NCBI GenBank assembly: GCA_973895155.1
Contig: OZ316894.1
Coordinates: 25,668,001-25,732,000, forward strand
Source of the DNA: Marsupella aquatica
Taxonomy: Eukaryota; Marchantiophyta
DNA: 64,000 nt
Reading direction: 5' to 3'
Shown: in pieces, positions 47,640-60,839 of the stretch
Layout: each line of letters opens with the position of its first letter
Numbering within the stretch: position 1 is the stretch's first letter
Program-made: the position numbers and the translations under genes
The notes under the pieces: model-generated
Told to the model about the DNA's origin: nothing
What the model saw: only the letters and a program-made list of their open reading frames with translations
Database searches by the model: none

Positions 47640-49740
47640 TTTCTCCCCAACTGTTTTCTCACACTGGCCTCAGCTCTTGACGGCCCTAGCCTGCCCTACG
47701 CGTTCCTGCTCACGGCACTACCTCCGCAAACCAGACGACTTGCAATCAGTTTCAGCTCGGCTCTAAACCTACATTGCTATCGTCTCCATTTCCACTCTCC
47801 CTCCTCGTCCTCCTCGTTGCCTCCCCCTCCTCCTCCGCTCTGCCTACCATACAGCAGCAGCATCCAGAACTCCAAGATGGCAGCCCGGAAGGCAACGACA
47901 GGAGTCCGTCCAGCACACTGCAATTCCCCAAACGGGGACCACCGTCGTCCACTAATTCAGTCACCTCGTCGCTCGTCCCTCCAACAACATCAACAACAAC
48001 GAATTCGTCACTTCCGTGCCGCACAGGTCTTCCTTCCACTGAGGCCTTCGTCTCCTCTCCAACACCATCCACGATATCTAGAGATCCGGCAGAATCAACT
48101 CAATCAAGTGTCCACCTCCCAAGCTTAGTAATTTTTTGTGTGGGATGAGTGATGTATAAAACAACAGACTTCTCCTCTCTCGTTGTTCATCGCCTCCGTC
48201 TGCTACTTCCGCTTCTCGTCCACGGGTCTTCCTTCATTCTGTCTTCTGGTCTTCGGGAATGGCGCACTTCGTTCCCTCCGGCGTACACTCTTCTACATAG
48301 TGTAGAGTCGTAGTGTCGACCTCTACTCTGGGCCCCCCAAAGTACGCACGCCATCACATAATAATACCACGACGCTGACAGAGACGACCCCACCACCATT
48401 CTCGACACGAGCTCGCCGATACACTACCCACGAGCGGGTTCGAACCCTCGACCCAGTGGTTGGTAGAAATCTGGAGCATCTGGGCCTTCCCTGTACATTC
48501 TCAATGGCTCAGATAAGAGATCCAGAGAAGCTGCTCTTCGATCGCAAAGAGGTGCAATCTTCTTTTAGCCTCGCGATACATTTTAATGTACAATACAGTA
48601 CCGTATCTGCACTGCGCTCCTACGATGTGGTCACGCAGGCCTGGTGGGGTCTGGTTACTCTCGTCGTCGCTCTCGCTCGCTTCGACTGACTTTCGCTCAG
48701 CAGGTTTCTTGTGGACCGACGGACGGATATAGAGAAGGGAATCCGCTCGACTGAACGGTTCAACGCAGGACGGCTTTCCGGGTGTATGGGGACAAAAGTG
48801 GAAGTGTAGAGAGCCCCACATAACGATGCTGCTTGCTTCGAGACGCCGGATACAAGACGTGATGGCGCAATCTGCGCAACGGCACCTCGTGGTTGGCAAT
48901 TGAAAGAAGAAACTGGAGAGCGTTCATTTGCGGCGCTCAGATACCACCCAGTCCAATGCATTCCTTCAAGGGCTATCGAAACTTGTCCCTTAAACATGGA
49001 GGTATTGTTGAGAAGAGCGATCTTTGCTTCGTATGAAACATAATTCTTCAAATTTTGCACGGTGCTAGATTTCACATGTGTTGATAGCTGCAAGTCCTAA
49101 GAGTGAAGGTTTCAGTCGAGCACAGGTCGGTTGTCGTCAGATAGTCACCGAAAGTCTTCATCCATTGTGATTGTGTCGATTTTTGCTAGTCAGTCTTGAG
49201 AACGAGGGAGGAACGAGAACGTGCGCAAGTGAAATTTTACGCAGGGACGCGAAGGAGGATAATTGGCGATGATGACGCCATCGTCGATCACATTCCAGAA
49301 CTCCATTTTCTATGAGATACGTTACAGGGAGGGTTCTTCTCATATGCAGCAGGTTGTGGAGGTCTTTTGCCCCCTTGTGTCAAATTTGAGGTTGGGAATT
49401 TAGAAGTTGGTTGGGAACATGGTTTTACCCAATGAGCTACCGGTAGTCCTTGAAAATGTTGATCTGTACATTTGATATGATTTTGGTGGCACTCCAGTAT
49501 GATGCACCCATCAATCTCATGGCATGCCAAGTTGTAGACAAAGTGGTCAGTAAGTTTTCTATTGAGGTGATGCTCCGTTTGGAATATTGTTACTTGGAAC
49601 TACAATCCCTCGTTTACATCCTCTGGTTTTCTTACGAAATAAAGTAGGGGATCCCTTCTTCTGACCTTGTTCATTTTCCAAAAGTGTTAAAACACCAATC
49701 ACAAATTATGATATTATTATCTTTGTTATTATTGAGAAGC
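47640..49740. other. Upstream region of the coiled-coil gene, no second gene recognised
   Basis: Probably the promoter and 5' untranslated leader of the coiled-coil gene near 47640, with CT-rich plus-strand sequence (47760-48130). Overlapping frames on both strands reach 124-157 codons, but none shows a known motif or codon pattern that favours one strand. Confidence 0.35.
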
Positions 49741-49750
49741 AATAGCCAGG

Positions 49751-50345
49751 ATGGACTCCACATTGTCTATGAAACCCAGATGGACCTCCACATTGTCTAT
49801 GAATTCCAGATAGGACTGACAAAGCTGAAATGGACTTGATCAGAACACTTAAATTGACTCAAATAAAATTGTTTACAATTTTGACTGAAATGCAACTTGT
49901 AAACAGTCTCCTAATTGTTTCAAGTCTTTGTATCAAAAGGAGATGCAAAATACATTTCTCGGTAACATTTTGACATAATCTTGACTTTGTTTTCCTTGCT
50001 TTAGCAGATCCAGCTGTGATGGGCAAATACACAGTCAGCCATATTTTCATCAGTCAAACTTTCACAGACTGAAAACTCAAAATTACAAGGAAAGCTTCTC
50101 GAAAAGCTTTTACTAAGTACATACATACAAACAAACACTTGTGGCTATTTGTCTACATAATATTGGAGTGACATTTTGACATGATCTTGATTCTCTTTCA
50201 GTATGATGGGCAATCCACATTCCGCCATGTTCTCAATCAGTCAATCTTGCACAAAGTTTGAAAGTTAAGCCAAAAGACAAGGAAGCTTTATATGTGTACA
50301 TACACACAAAATCATGAGGTTGCTGGTCTGCATAAGGTTGGAGTG
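49751..50345. repeat. Short tandem repeat and a diverged duplication of about 200 bp
   Basis: A 33-bp unit (TGGAC.TCCACATTGTCTATGAA) is repeated at 49751-49813. Further on, a block starting ACATTTTGACATAATCTTGA (about 49965) is repeated as ACATTTTGACATGATCTTGA (about 50170). Both continue through TGATGGGCAA, CAGTCA and AAGGAAGCTT. Confidence 0.65.
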
Positions 50346-50684
50346 GCACCTCTAATTATCAGTTTTCTTAAATATATTTGCAAAAAATTAAGTTGGGGTT
50401 ACAACAAACAATGCCACTTGCCTACAAATTCACGGGCAACGGTGATTAGTGCGTACGAAACTAATCATTTAGTGAGACTATTGATTGTAAAGAGTGTAGT
50501 TCAAAGTATTTTTTTAAATGTTTCCATTTCAACAGAAAGTCCAACAAAACACAAGTATCTAGTTCTTAAAGGCAAGTTTCACAAGCAATGATAACCCAAC
50601 CTACTGTAGCTACTGTACTTCAAGACAATATTAGTCCTTGGGATTGAATATGGGTCAGGGACAAACCGTGAAGAGTCACACTGA

Positions 50685-53600
50685 CTAATCTTCCTCATCA
50701 GCATCAGTTGAGTCACGTGTGTTGTCCACATCAGATTCTGGTGGAGCAGTACTAGGACCCCTTGAGGATGCTCTTGGATATGTCTTACCAAATCTTTCCT
50801 TTGTAGCCAGCAAAGTTGCTGACATGCCAGCTTTTAAAGCATTGTATTTGAAACCCCTAAATTTTGAGGAAACTAATTTCTTAGCTTCTGCCACTATGGT
50901 AATCTTGTTTAGTATAGTTGCCATATTATCATCCATATCAACTGTCACCTTCTTAGCTGACTTCTTAAGCTTCAAACATAAATCATAAATTTCAGAAGTA
51001 TGCTTGAATTGTGAATCATGTTCTGGAAATATCAGTGGATTTACATCACTGGTGTATCTTGGAGCCTTGACCCGAATCTACAAACCATCGAGAATGTTAC
51101 TAATCAAGAACTTGACATAGTTCCATGATTGTAATCTTTCAAAGGTTACTACATGTTAGTAGAGAATAAACTTTGAATATGACCTCACGTTCTTCATGTA
51201 TATATAGGTATAACTTTCCAGATTGGCCCATGTGCACTTTCCATTATAGATGTCTAGCATATTTATGCCATGACTCAGGCAGGTATAAAAATAATACATA
51301 CATAGCAGACCATATCAAGGAAATTGGAGCATTGGTCAAAGCCAAAACAAATAAACCATGATATATGCATATGCACCTAACTTTGGTGACTCCAAGCTTG
51401 CAAAAGTCTGCTGCATGTCCCCAGTAAGCCTATAATCTTCAATGTGATGTCAAATTGGGCCCAAATATCATGAAATGTGTCATCTTTATGTGGGTTTCAC
51501 ATTGATAATTTAACATTGTGCACTACTCTGCAAATGATAGCAAAGCAAAGACAGATCAGACAGGTGAAAGCACACCAATATATATGGCATTTTTGGTATA
51601 AAACCTTACCCTAGCTTGTTGCTCCAGGACATTATTTAATGCTTTCTCACACACAAGATAGAGCATTGTCCTTCCATCCTCGGACAACTGAACAAACAAT
51701 GTAAGGCATACAAGGGCTTGGAGAGACAAATAGAATCAAACCAAATTCAACATCTCTTTTGGATGAAGGACTCATTCCCTATGGCCAATGAAATCACCTC
51801 TACTCTTTGGGTGATTGCACACATTCTTCTTCTCATTTTCATAATCGATGGAATAGATGACCTCAAAGGTATGGGCCTCTTTTGACTTGAAGGCAAAGCA
51901 TACAACATTTACTTACAAACTACTACATTGGCTTTCACAGACAAACAACTTTGGTTCTACCAATGTGAAAAGTTTGCCTCAAATGAATTGGACAAGCCTT
52001 AGTTTGAATAAAGCAATTTGGTTTCATGACTCTCCTGGGGCTAGAGGATCTGACAGTTAAGGAAGATTGAAGAGCTTCATCTAGCATCCTACAAAAGTGG
52101 TCAATAAATAGGCCGAAAAGAAAGTGATATCAAATGCTTGAGCAGAATGATACAAGGCAAGGCCATTCAAAGAGATTGCTTCCTTTAAGGCATAAATGTA
52201 ATTGATTTTGAAGTCCACACGCTCTGACTGGAAATGACATGTCAACACCTCTACTGAAAGTGACATGGCTGGATGCCAGGCAAAGATGAGCCAGATGGCC
52301 CTGACCTTGTGAAGATCTTGACCCTGAAGAAAAGCAATTTTTGACTCAAGCAATCCACATAGCTCTGTTGTTGCTTCCAGTTCCACTTGAAGCCTTTCTA
52401 GGATCTTGAAAGCATTATCGGTGAGCCTTTCTGTCATCCACATTTAACATAACTTATACATAGGGAAATGGCTCAATTTGATTGCAGATCTTCTGCCATT
52501 TATATGGAAAGGACTGGCAATGAATTATATATACACAAGCCAGAGAAAAAAATGTCAAGTATAGGAAAGAAGGGAACAAGAGGGGAGCAACTATATCCTT
52601 TCAAAGCAATTGTGTCTCCATCACATCATTTGGACAGCTTGGAACAAATGGAAAATATGAGGGAAAATACAGCAGCACAAACTTTGAATAGAAAGAGTAA
52701 CAATCATAAAAAAAGCACAAACAGATTTTTGCAAAAGTCAACGACTACTTAAAAGATTGGCAAAGTTGTTAGGAAAAACACAAATCACAAACCTGCAACA
52801 TGTGGAGACAGGATACTCCAAAGAGTAAGAGCACGCATAGCAGCACCTTCACATTCGTCAGCCTCGGCTTTGGCTGCCATAGTCTTGTCATGAATTGTGA
52901 CTATTTCTTCTTTCACTTTTGCCAGCGCTTTCTGCTATAAATACATCCTCATATACTTCTGTCAAACTAAATTTCAAATATTTAGAGTGAACAGGGATGG
53001 TCATATTCAATGAGAATATGACAGACGTGACTAACAAGATTGACTTAGAGCTCAATTTCATAACAATGTACTAAGATCTTAGGCAGATCTCCTAGCATCA
53101 TTAAACACCATTTTAAACTTAGTTAGTGACAAAACAGGATATGAAAAAAGTTGAATATGGATCTGCATTTCTAACAGGGACTATATCTGTGTCCACATTG
53201 GGAGTTCAGTTAAGGAAGGACCCGAAGTGCCTCTGCTTCTTCACCTCGCACATCTAAAAGCATCCTTGCATATCCAGGTGTCTTGGGAAGCTTGGTACGC
53301 AGCTCACTCCCCATTCTCCATGACTTATGTAGCTGGGCTGCATGTGGAAAATGATGATTGGTTATATGACAAGATGGAGTGGCAACAGCGCCTGGTCCCC
53401 TTGTCTCAGTTCAAAAACCTCTTGTGAAATGGGGTCCCCTTCAGAGGAAATAAAAGAATTGGAAATCTGTACATGAATAATACTTACAAATTCATTGCAA
53501 CAAAGTTGACCACCACTTCAGCACAAAGACTTGCTTGAGGTTGGTGGATGTATAGTAACTATATGTTAGGTTGTACAATATGTGATGCTTGTACATCTTA

Positions 53601-55437
53601 ATCTAGTTGAGAGGCAACTAGAGGCTAGAGAATGACAATACCCAGAAGATTCACATGTGTTTTGCCAGCAGTTGTAAACTTGTCTAGCCATTCTTCCTAT
53701 TCACAATCACAATACCACAAGCATGTCACAATGATTTGGACTACTTTGGTCTGCCTGGCATTGAAGAAGCAAAAACTACATCCCCTGCTATTTTCAAAGG
53801 GGGTAATATTTCAGGTTTCAGCTTGGTATTTATCAAATCAGTGCAATCAATAATGTAGAAGCAAACTACATCACCAAAGCTTGCTTAGATGGCGCAGAGA
53901 GTATATGTGTAGCACGCTTCTCTCCAAATTGAGGCCCGACTTTCACAGTGATACACCATTTTCGCTGAGTTGAGACACCAGTCGCTACTGGTTCAGCAAC
54001 TTCCAAGATAGTACCCTCCATAGGAATAACACCCAAGGGCTGAGCATTTTCAATCTATCACAAACATCATCCATTCAGAGGCCTCTTGCTCAGAACAATG
54101 ACAACACAGTTAAGACTTTACAAAAGGTGCAATGAATAATAATCAACTACCAAGTGCACATATCTGGTACATATTTGGAAAATTAAAACCATGGTATAGT
54201 TACTAAACATGCAGTTTTGATGCCTAACACTTATCCTATGTGGGAAACTCTAAACCAAGGAATTATTACTTGATAATAGGTGTATATTGGAAAGTCTGGA
54301 AAGAGATCCAGGTCTCATGAACATGCAATTTTTGGACAAATAGTGAGTTTTGAATTAAAGAAAAAATCTTAAATGAGAAGGCTACAAGTAAGATGTGTAC
54401 ATTAAGATTATCTTTGAAGTAAAAGAGAGAGGAGCTCTGAAGAATGAAAAAGCGCAACTTCCAAGCAGCAAATGGTCCCCCCTTCCTGTCCAACCACCCA
54501 GCAACATCTGGGGCTGTCCACAATACTGACTGGAAGAAAAGGCAAGCCAAATCTCCTTTGAGTGAACATAGCGCAATGAAAATTAAAGCAGTAGACGGAA
54601 ACCCAAGCATGACAGGCAAAATCTAAGGAGTATCTCAAGATGGTTTCCAAAAGTACTTGCACTTGTGTTTTAGTTTTACATGTGATAAAGACAAATGAAA
54701 TACAAACATAGCCTAACCAGGGCATTGTTTTATCAAGAAATTTGTCTTGAATTGAACGAAGACCAAGTTCATATAATTATTTTCTACGAGCAGGGCAACT
54801 TTGAATTGAAGTTCCCCAGGCCAATGCTCAGCAAAGCAACTCTGCATGATAGATATTGTTGATTGGCTATTTAACTAGCATTGATTCATATTATTGATAA
54901 CAGTTATTAGTGATCAAACAAAACAAGGTTTGGATGAAGTCTAAGTAAATCAAATCAGCTAAATAAACAGTTTCTAATTGTATTGTGGGACCAAAGAAAA
55001 ACTCAAAAGCAGAATCCAAGATTGTCAACTTTTCAAGATGGTTAAAAGAACAGGCAGCTTGGTCCAAAATCACAAATCTTCATGATGACGCAAGCAGCTG
55101 TGGTTGTTCAGTCCATCAAATCACTACCACTCTAATTCTAATGTCTTCATATTTCAACACGTCAACAAATGCATTAATATTAGACTAAGAAATAATTGTT
55201 GGGAATGACCTTAACCTCGTCCTCAAACGCATCACCTGATTTTTGAAGCGCCTGCCATGATTCCTTCCAAGAGCTGCGTTGCACAACTTGTTTGCCGATT
55301 CCAATGCCACAACTCCTTCCGTGCAAGTTGATGCCATAATCACTTCCCCTTCCAAGCTCTCCAATTTTGAATCTGATGCTAGTCCCTTTCAGATCATGGA
55401 ACAAATTCAAAACCACCGTGGAGGGACTTGGCGTGGG
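50685..55437 (-). CDS. PH-domain protein of unassigned family (at least 460 aa, eight exons, 5' end unresolved)
   Basis: Exons, minus strand: 55437-55210, 54529-54401, 54054-53875, 53332-53222, 52931-52793, 52430-52306, 51687-51610, 51077-50685. All junctions are GT-AG and all phases agree through to the TAG stop, so the frame is intact. Residues about 77-185 form a pleckstrin-homology domain: DVAGWLDRKGGPFAAWKLRF, FYFKDNLN, then PLGVIPMEGTILEVAEP, a strand ending ATHILSAPSKQ, and a helix with Trp184 at the invariant position. After it come charged helices (ALAKVKEEIVTIHDKTMAAK; LERLQVELEATTELCGLLES) and a basic then acidic C-terminus (DSTDADEED). PH domains commonly bind phosphoinositides, so membrane association is inferred. 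I do not recognise the N-terminal or C-terminal parts. No ATG lies in the first exon; a TAG just upstream (55440-55438) means an earlier exon is needed. Confidence 0.72.
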
Positions 55438-55494
55438 CTACTGTGGGGGCATGTTATGGCCTCACTAGCTCAATCCCCGTGCGTTGCACAAAAG

Positions 55495-56280
55495 AAGTCA
55501 AGTTGGCCAAGATGTCGTTAAAAAAAAGATGTCGTTGCAATCAAGAGGTCGTTGAGAGAAAACATGTCATGTCGGCCAAGAGGTCCCGGAGAGAAAAGAT
55601 GTCGTGTTGGCCAAGAGGTCGTTGAGAAAAAAAGATATCGTGTCGGCCAAGAGTGAGAAAAAATGTGTCATGTCGGCCAAGAAGTTGTTGAGAAAAAAAA
55701 TGTCATTTCGGCCAAGATGTCATCAAGAAAAAATTTGTCATATCTGCCAAGATGTCGTGTCGGCCAAGACATTGTTGAGGGAAAATACCAGTGCATTGCA
55801 CAAAAGATGTCGTTAAGAAAAAAGATGTCGTGTTGCTCAAGATGTTGTTATGTGAAAGATGTCATGAAATAAAAAGATATCATTATGTGAAAGATGTTGA
55901 TAAGAAAAAGGTGTCATTTTACCAAAGATATTGTGAAGTAAAAGATGTTATAAGAAAAAAGATGTAGTTTCACCCAAGTTGTCATTATGGGAAAGATGTT
56001 ATGAAATAAAATGTCAAGGAGAGAAGGAGCGAGTTTTTTTTCTTTGTTTTGTTTTTTTACCCAAAATGATTGTCCTTGCATTTGATTTACTAAACGATAT
56101 TGTTTGTCAAAAGATATCAATGCATAAGATGAGGTTGTGCTAAAGATGTAGTTGAGAAAAATTACCATGTTGTTAAAGATAGCTTGAGTAAAAGATTTTG
56201 TTTGTTAGAAAGACCTCATTGCATAAAAGATGTTGTTGAGTAAAAAAATATCATGACTCAAAAGAGAGGTGACATCAACC
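55495..56280. repeat. Degenerate GATGTCGT satellite-like array
   Basis: Roughly 25-40-bp units built from AAGATGTCGT, GTCGGCCAAGA.GTCGTTGAG and AAAAAA repeat many times across nearly 800 bp. They become less regular toward 56280, where only (A)AAGATGTT.T and AAGATATCA remain. The array begins about 60 bp upstream of the first recognised exon of the PH-domain gene. Confidence 0.88.
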
Positions 56281-59200
56281 ACCAAAGTATAACACAGTGA
56301 CAATGATTTTTCTCTTTGCTTTTGTCAGTTTTTCCTTTCAAAGCTCAACAAACCACCCCAAACCAAACCCCCCCCCCTTTGGTTCCTTCTGTTTTATTTT
56401 ATTACTTTTTGGTCCCTTTTTCTCTCATTGATTAGATTATGCCCTAAACCTTGTATTATAGTTCTTGATGTTACCATTTGTAATGCTTTAGGAATGGCTT
56501 CCCAGACACCTGCTCCACAGATCAAGCCCTTCCCATAGGAATCCAGTATCATCCCATCAAAATGATTCATCCCAGTTCAATTTTTATGTCCTAAAGCAAT
56601 TGTGTGCTGCAAACACGGTTTGCTCTACAACCGAGAGGGCTTATCGAATCCAATAATGAACACCAATGTCACCTGAAGTACCCAACATTGTACTCAACGC
56701 TAAATTGACAAAAAATGTTGTACATGATTAGGTTCTTGCTGTTTGTAAACAAATCATCCCTATTTTTGGCAGGATTACTTATTAGAGTGTGTGATGAATT
56801 AAGACTACATGTGTTTAATCTCTTCAGCTTCTGATCAAATTTGCATTACCTTGTTTATATCTGCCTTTGTGATCCCCTGCACATAATTCATGTTTGTATG
56901 CAATGTCTGGGCATTGAACAACATGACATCACATTTGTGTATATGCATCTTACTCATTATCCCTTCATTGAGATGCTGACTTCTATTCTTTCAGTACTTT
57001 TGCATACTAAACTTGCACACCTGATACCATGGCCACAATAACAGCGTCTCCCAAATGACACTATGTTGCAATGACATTATGAATGCAAAAACAATTATGC
57101 GACACATGGCCCTGGGCTACTATTGTATAGTTTCTTATTAATTAAAACTCACATCTGGTACATTTCCACTCTTTTTTGTCAGTACTTTCTGCCGCTCTCT
57201 TTAGTTTGATTACTACTTTGTGCCAATTTTGTTCCACTTCTGATTAGAGAGCCACTAGCCTGACAAAAACCTGGTTCCACAGATTTCACCATTTTTAGTA
57301 TTTTTTCCTGAAATTCCGGAGCAAAGTCCCACGGTAGAGATGAGGAATGTGAAAAAGAGAGAAGTCTTGGATACTTCTCCTTTTTGTATGGCTAGTGGTT
57401 TAAACTAAAGTAACTATAATAAACTCAAACAATTTGACAGTCAACATTCAGCCAGGATTCAAGCTCAGAATATGGTAATTGATGTCCTCTACCCTCATTG
57501 TGACACCCTTTTAACCCTCTACGTCGGGCTGGGTATCAAACCTTGCTTCCCAGCCAACCCTGGTTGGCTGCCCCACTCCCCCGTCTCCCCTGGTTAAGGG
57601 TGGTAGACTGAGGATGTTGAGGCTAAGTTCATAATGTTGACCATTGGATGATTCCAAGCTAACCATAGCTACTTTGGTTAAGCAAAATAATGGGGGAAAA
57701 CAGTGGCAACATAGTATTTAAACTAACAAGAATAGCAAATAAGGCACATGTAATAACTAAAAAAGAGGGGCAATAAGGTAAATCTCAATATATTGAAATT
57801 GAAGAAAAGCCAGAAGTTTGTACCCAGATGTTCCTAGAGATGTTTTGTTGTCAAGACTCAAACCCAGGCCACTAGGGTGAAATACAGGCCCGGATGAGTG
57901 ACCTCCTAATCTACACTAGTCACCAGATGCATACTTGTGCAAAACACTGTTTATTTTCATTTCAGGAAATAACTCAAGGTGAGAGTATTACATAATTTAA
58001 ATAGATATACATTGATCAAGATGCTTAGAATATTCTTAAAATTTACATAACAAAATTCTCTGAAGGTTTCACAAGGAGACTGCAAGATATTTTGCTAGTC
58101 AAGCCCACAGTTCCAATAATTATTTCTTTATTGAGCAAACTGGGATGACACTATAAATAATGTTATTTTGTTAGTCAAGCCCAAAAATTCAATAATTATT
58201 TAGATTTATTGCGCAAACCTCAACAACACTGCAAATTAGAGACGTTAGCACTAATCTATGTTTGTACAAAGTTTAGGGCATCACAACGGAACTGTAAAAT
58301 CCTTATCAAAAGCTACTCTTGAGGGCCTAAGCTTGAGAGTAAAGCCAAAAAATGACAAAATTTAAAGAAAGAAAGGGTTCTGCCAAAAAAAAAATCACTT
58401 ATAAGTTAGGGGGGTCAAACCCTAAAACGTCGCATGCGATGTATGGTCCTCCATGTAGTGACCCCCCGAGACGTTGTTGTGTTCCCGGTTATGTTGCCTG
58501 ACACAACACCTCGTAACACTCCGGCTCCAAAAGGGACCAAATGTCGCATATTTGCCTATATTCCCCGGCCAGTCCTGCACTTTCTTGAACCCCTCCCGGC
58601 TGGGTCCCAGGCTGCCCGGGCTGCCCCGGGCTCCCCTTCCCTTCCGTTCCCTGCCCTTCCCTTCCTGGCCAGGTTCCGGACTCCCCTTCCCGGATCAGTC
58701 CTGGCCCTTCCCGGCCACCTAGCCTGGCCATGCAGCAGCCCGACCCACACACCCACCCACCCATCCGACCGGCCCGATCACCCTGGCACCTGGCCCAGCC
58801 CGCCACCCGGCTGCGACCCCGACCCCAGGTGACCAGGCGGTCGGGACAACCGGGTGTGACGGATGACCGGGTCAAGACCCCTCATTTGCCAGGCAAGTCC
58901 GAATCGGGTCATTTGCCTGCCTTGGACGCAATCACTGTCCAAGTTGAGATGATCCCTGCTCAATGACCAAGGGGCTTGTGTGTACTTTTATTGATTATTT
59001 TGCTCAGACATGGGTTGGGCTCTGAGCCTTGTGTTTGCCAATGCCAATATAATACCATTTCTTTCCACTCTTCCCCTCTTTCTATTGCTCTGCAGAGGGC
59101 ACAAGCTTTCACTATTCTTCGTAGGGGAGAGGCGGTTGGTTTCCGGGCCTCTAGTGTGATTCCCTTGCTTGACCCTCCAATGCAGTTTATGCTCGAGCTC

Positions 59201-59837
59201 TACCAGGCACTTCAGTTTACCGATAGGGAGGATGTAGGTTTGGGGTTTTTGGTTCCTTGGCTTTTCTTGCCTTGGGCCTTTGTGCTGGTCCTGTTGGCTT
59301 TTTGGCCCTTTGATTTTTCTCCCTTGATTGGGTTTCTTGCCTGAGGGATTTGTTTCTCAGTTGGGTGCTCTTTGTTTTTTGGCAGTTTGGTATATATATA
59401 TAGCTTCAGATTCATCTTTCCCCAAAGGGACCAATTTGTCTCATAACCAATTCACTTTCCTACTGAATTAGAAAACCCCTCCCCTTAGTTCCCTACCCTG
59501 CAGGGAAACACCGACTTGCTCGCCATTCTCTCCGTCCCCCGCTCCCCCCTCCTAGAAGCACCCATTTCCTCTTCCAACTCCAAAAAAGCCCATCTCTTTT
59601 GCCCACTTGTCATCCTGAAATAGCCAAAGAAGAAAGTGAAAAAAACTAAACCCTCCAGTCAGTTGGGCCTGAAGAATTCCCTGAAAAATGCACAAAGAAA
59701 CACCCAAAATCTCCACTCATTCCCACCATAAAAAAACCAATGCAACAACACTAGGAAGGCATTTCAAAAAGATTCTCTCCTGATTTTACTCATCTACTCT
59801 TATCACTCTACTAGTACGTTTGCCTTTCCCGTATTGT
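56281..59837. other. Repeat-rich spacer without a recognised gene
   Basis: Contains a diverged duplication (TAGTCAAGCCCA ... CAATAATTATTT, about 58097 and 58175) and a C-rich low-complexity tract of CCCTTCC/CCGG type (58560-58830). A T-rich stretch (59230-59400) resembles the one at 29107-29290. Open frames up to 132 codons fall in the low-complexity DNA and look spurious. Confidence 0.4.
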
Positions 59838-60240
59838 ACTTTTTCTGTGCTTTCGTTCCCTAAAGGAAAACTCTTCCTACGGCAGGATCATGCTTTTAAG
59901 TGAGGGATTTGCTTGATGGGACCCCAAAATGAATAGTGTTACTTGATAGGACCCCTCAGTGATCCGGCCTTGATCCTTTTAAGTGAGGGATTTTCTTGAT
60001 GGGACCCCAAAATGGATAGTGTTACTTGATAGGACCCCTCTGTGATCCTTTTTCTGTGCTTTCCTTCCTTAAAGGAAAACTCTTCCTATGGCAGGATCAT
60101 GCTTCTGAGTGAGGGATTTGCTTGATGGGACCCCTCAGTGATCCGGCCTTTGATTGACCTTGAATAGACGTACCCAAAACTTCAAGGGTCCTATCAAATA
60201 GCACAATTCATTTTGGGTTCCCATCAAGAAAATATCTCCT
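59838..60240. repeat. Nested direct and inverted repeats around GGGACCCCAAAATG
   Basis: The block AGTGAGGGATTTGCTTGATG followed by GGACCCC recurs three times (about 59900, 59980, 60108), twice with GTGTTACTTGATAGGACCCC. The longer block CTTCCTA.GGCAGGATCATGCTT occurs near 59873 and 60083. An inverted copy, GGGTCCTATCAA ... CATTTTGGG-TCCCATCAAG, closes the region at 60185-60230, consistent with the collapsed remains of a foldback or LTR-like repeat. Confidence 0.75.
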
Positions 60241-60839
60241 TTTTGAGTTTACCTGAAAGTTTTCTCTCATACATATGCAACGTCTGAGCATTCAAAGAAA
60301 CAAATTTCAACTTGACTTTCACGCTGCTTGAGGAAGACCATACTTTAATTTCCATCCTTGAGATGGAAAAGGTGACGTGAAAGATATTATACATTTCTGA
60401 AGGTCTCCAACTCGTCCCGTTAAAAAGGCATAGATGTTTGGATAAGAATAATGTTGACACACAAAACTGCCAATGTGTGGTGCATATCCAACAAGTGATC
60501 TCATGAATTTATCTACTGTACTTCAATCTTATCATCAATGGGTATACAGTCTGTCAGTGGGCTTAATTAAGGAGGTAAATTCAACAAAGCTTGCCCAAAT
60601 GCTCGACTTGTTCTTTAGTTTTGTGTGAGAACAATATTCCTTCATAATTTTGCATTACTCTCGAATTTTAGGTTCGAAGCATTTTACATTGCTCTCAAAC
60701 TTTTTTGGTGAAAACCTCCAGGCTGTCAACTTATCTTCTTACAGAGGATCAATTTTCACAGAGTCATTTTTATTGGCCTCCATGTTCGTCCGAAGGAACT
60801 GATAATTAGCTCCTCTATCTGATAATCTGACAGTTATAT

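Noticed and set aside
47752-48148. Overlapping 106-124-codon frames on both strands
   Set aside because: CT-rich low-complexity DNA upstream of the coiled-coil gene; frames lack any motif.
48405-48450. GCGGGTTCGAACCC, similar to a tRNA T-arm
   Set aside because: The T stem is imperfect on both strands and no D-arm or anticodon arm lies at the right distance.
58434-58875. 128-132-codon Pro/Gly-rich frames on both strands
   Set aside because: Produced by CCCTTCC/CCGG low-complexity sequence; both strands are open, as expected by chance there.
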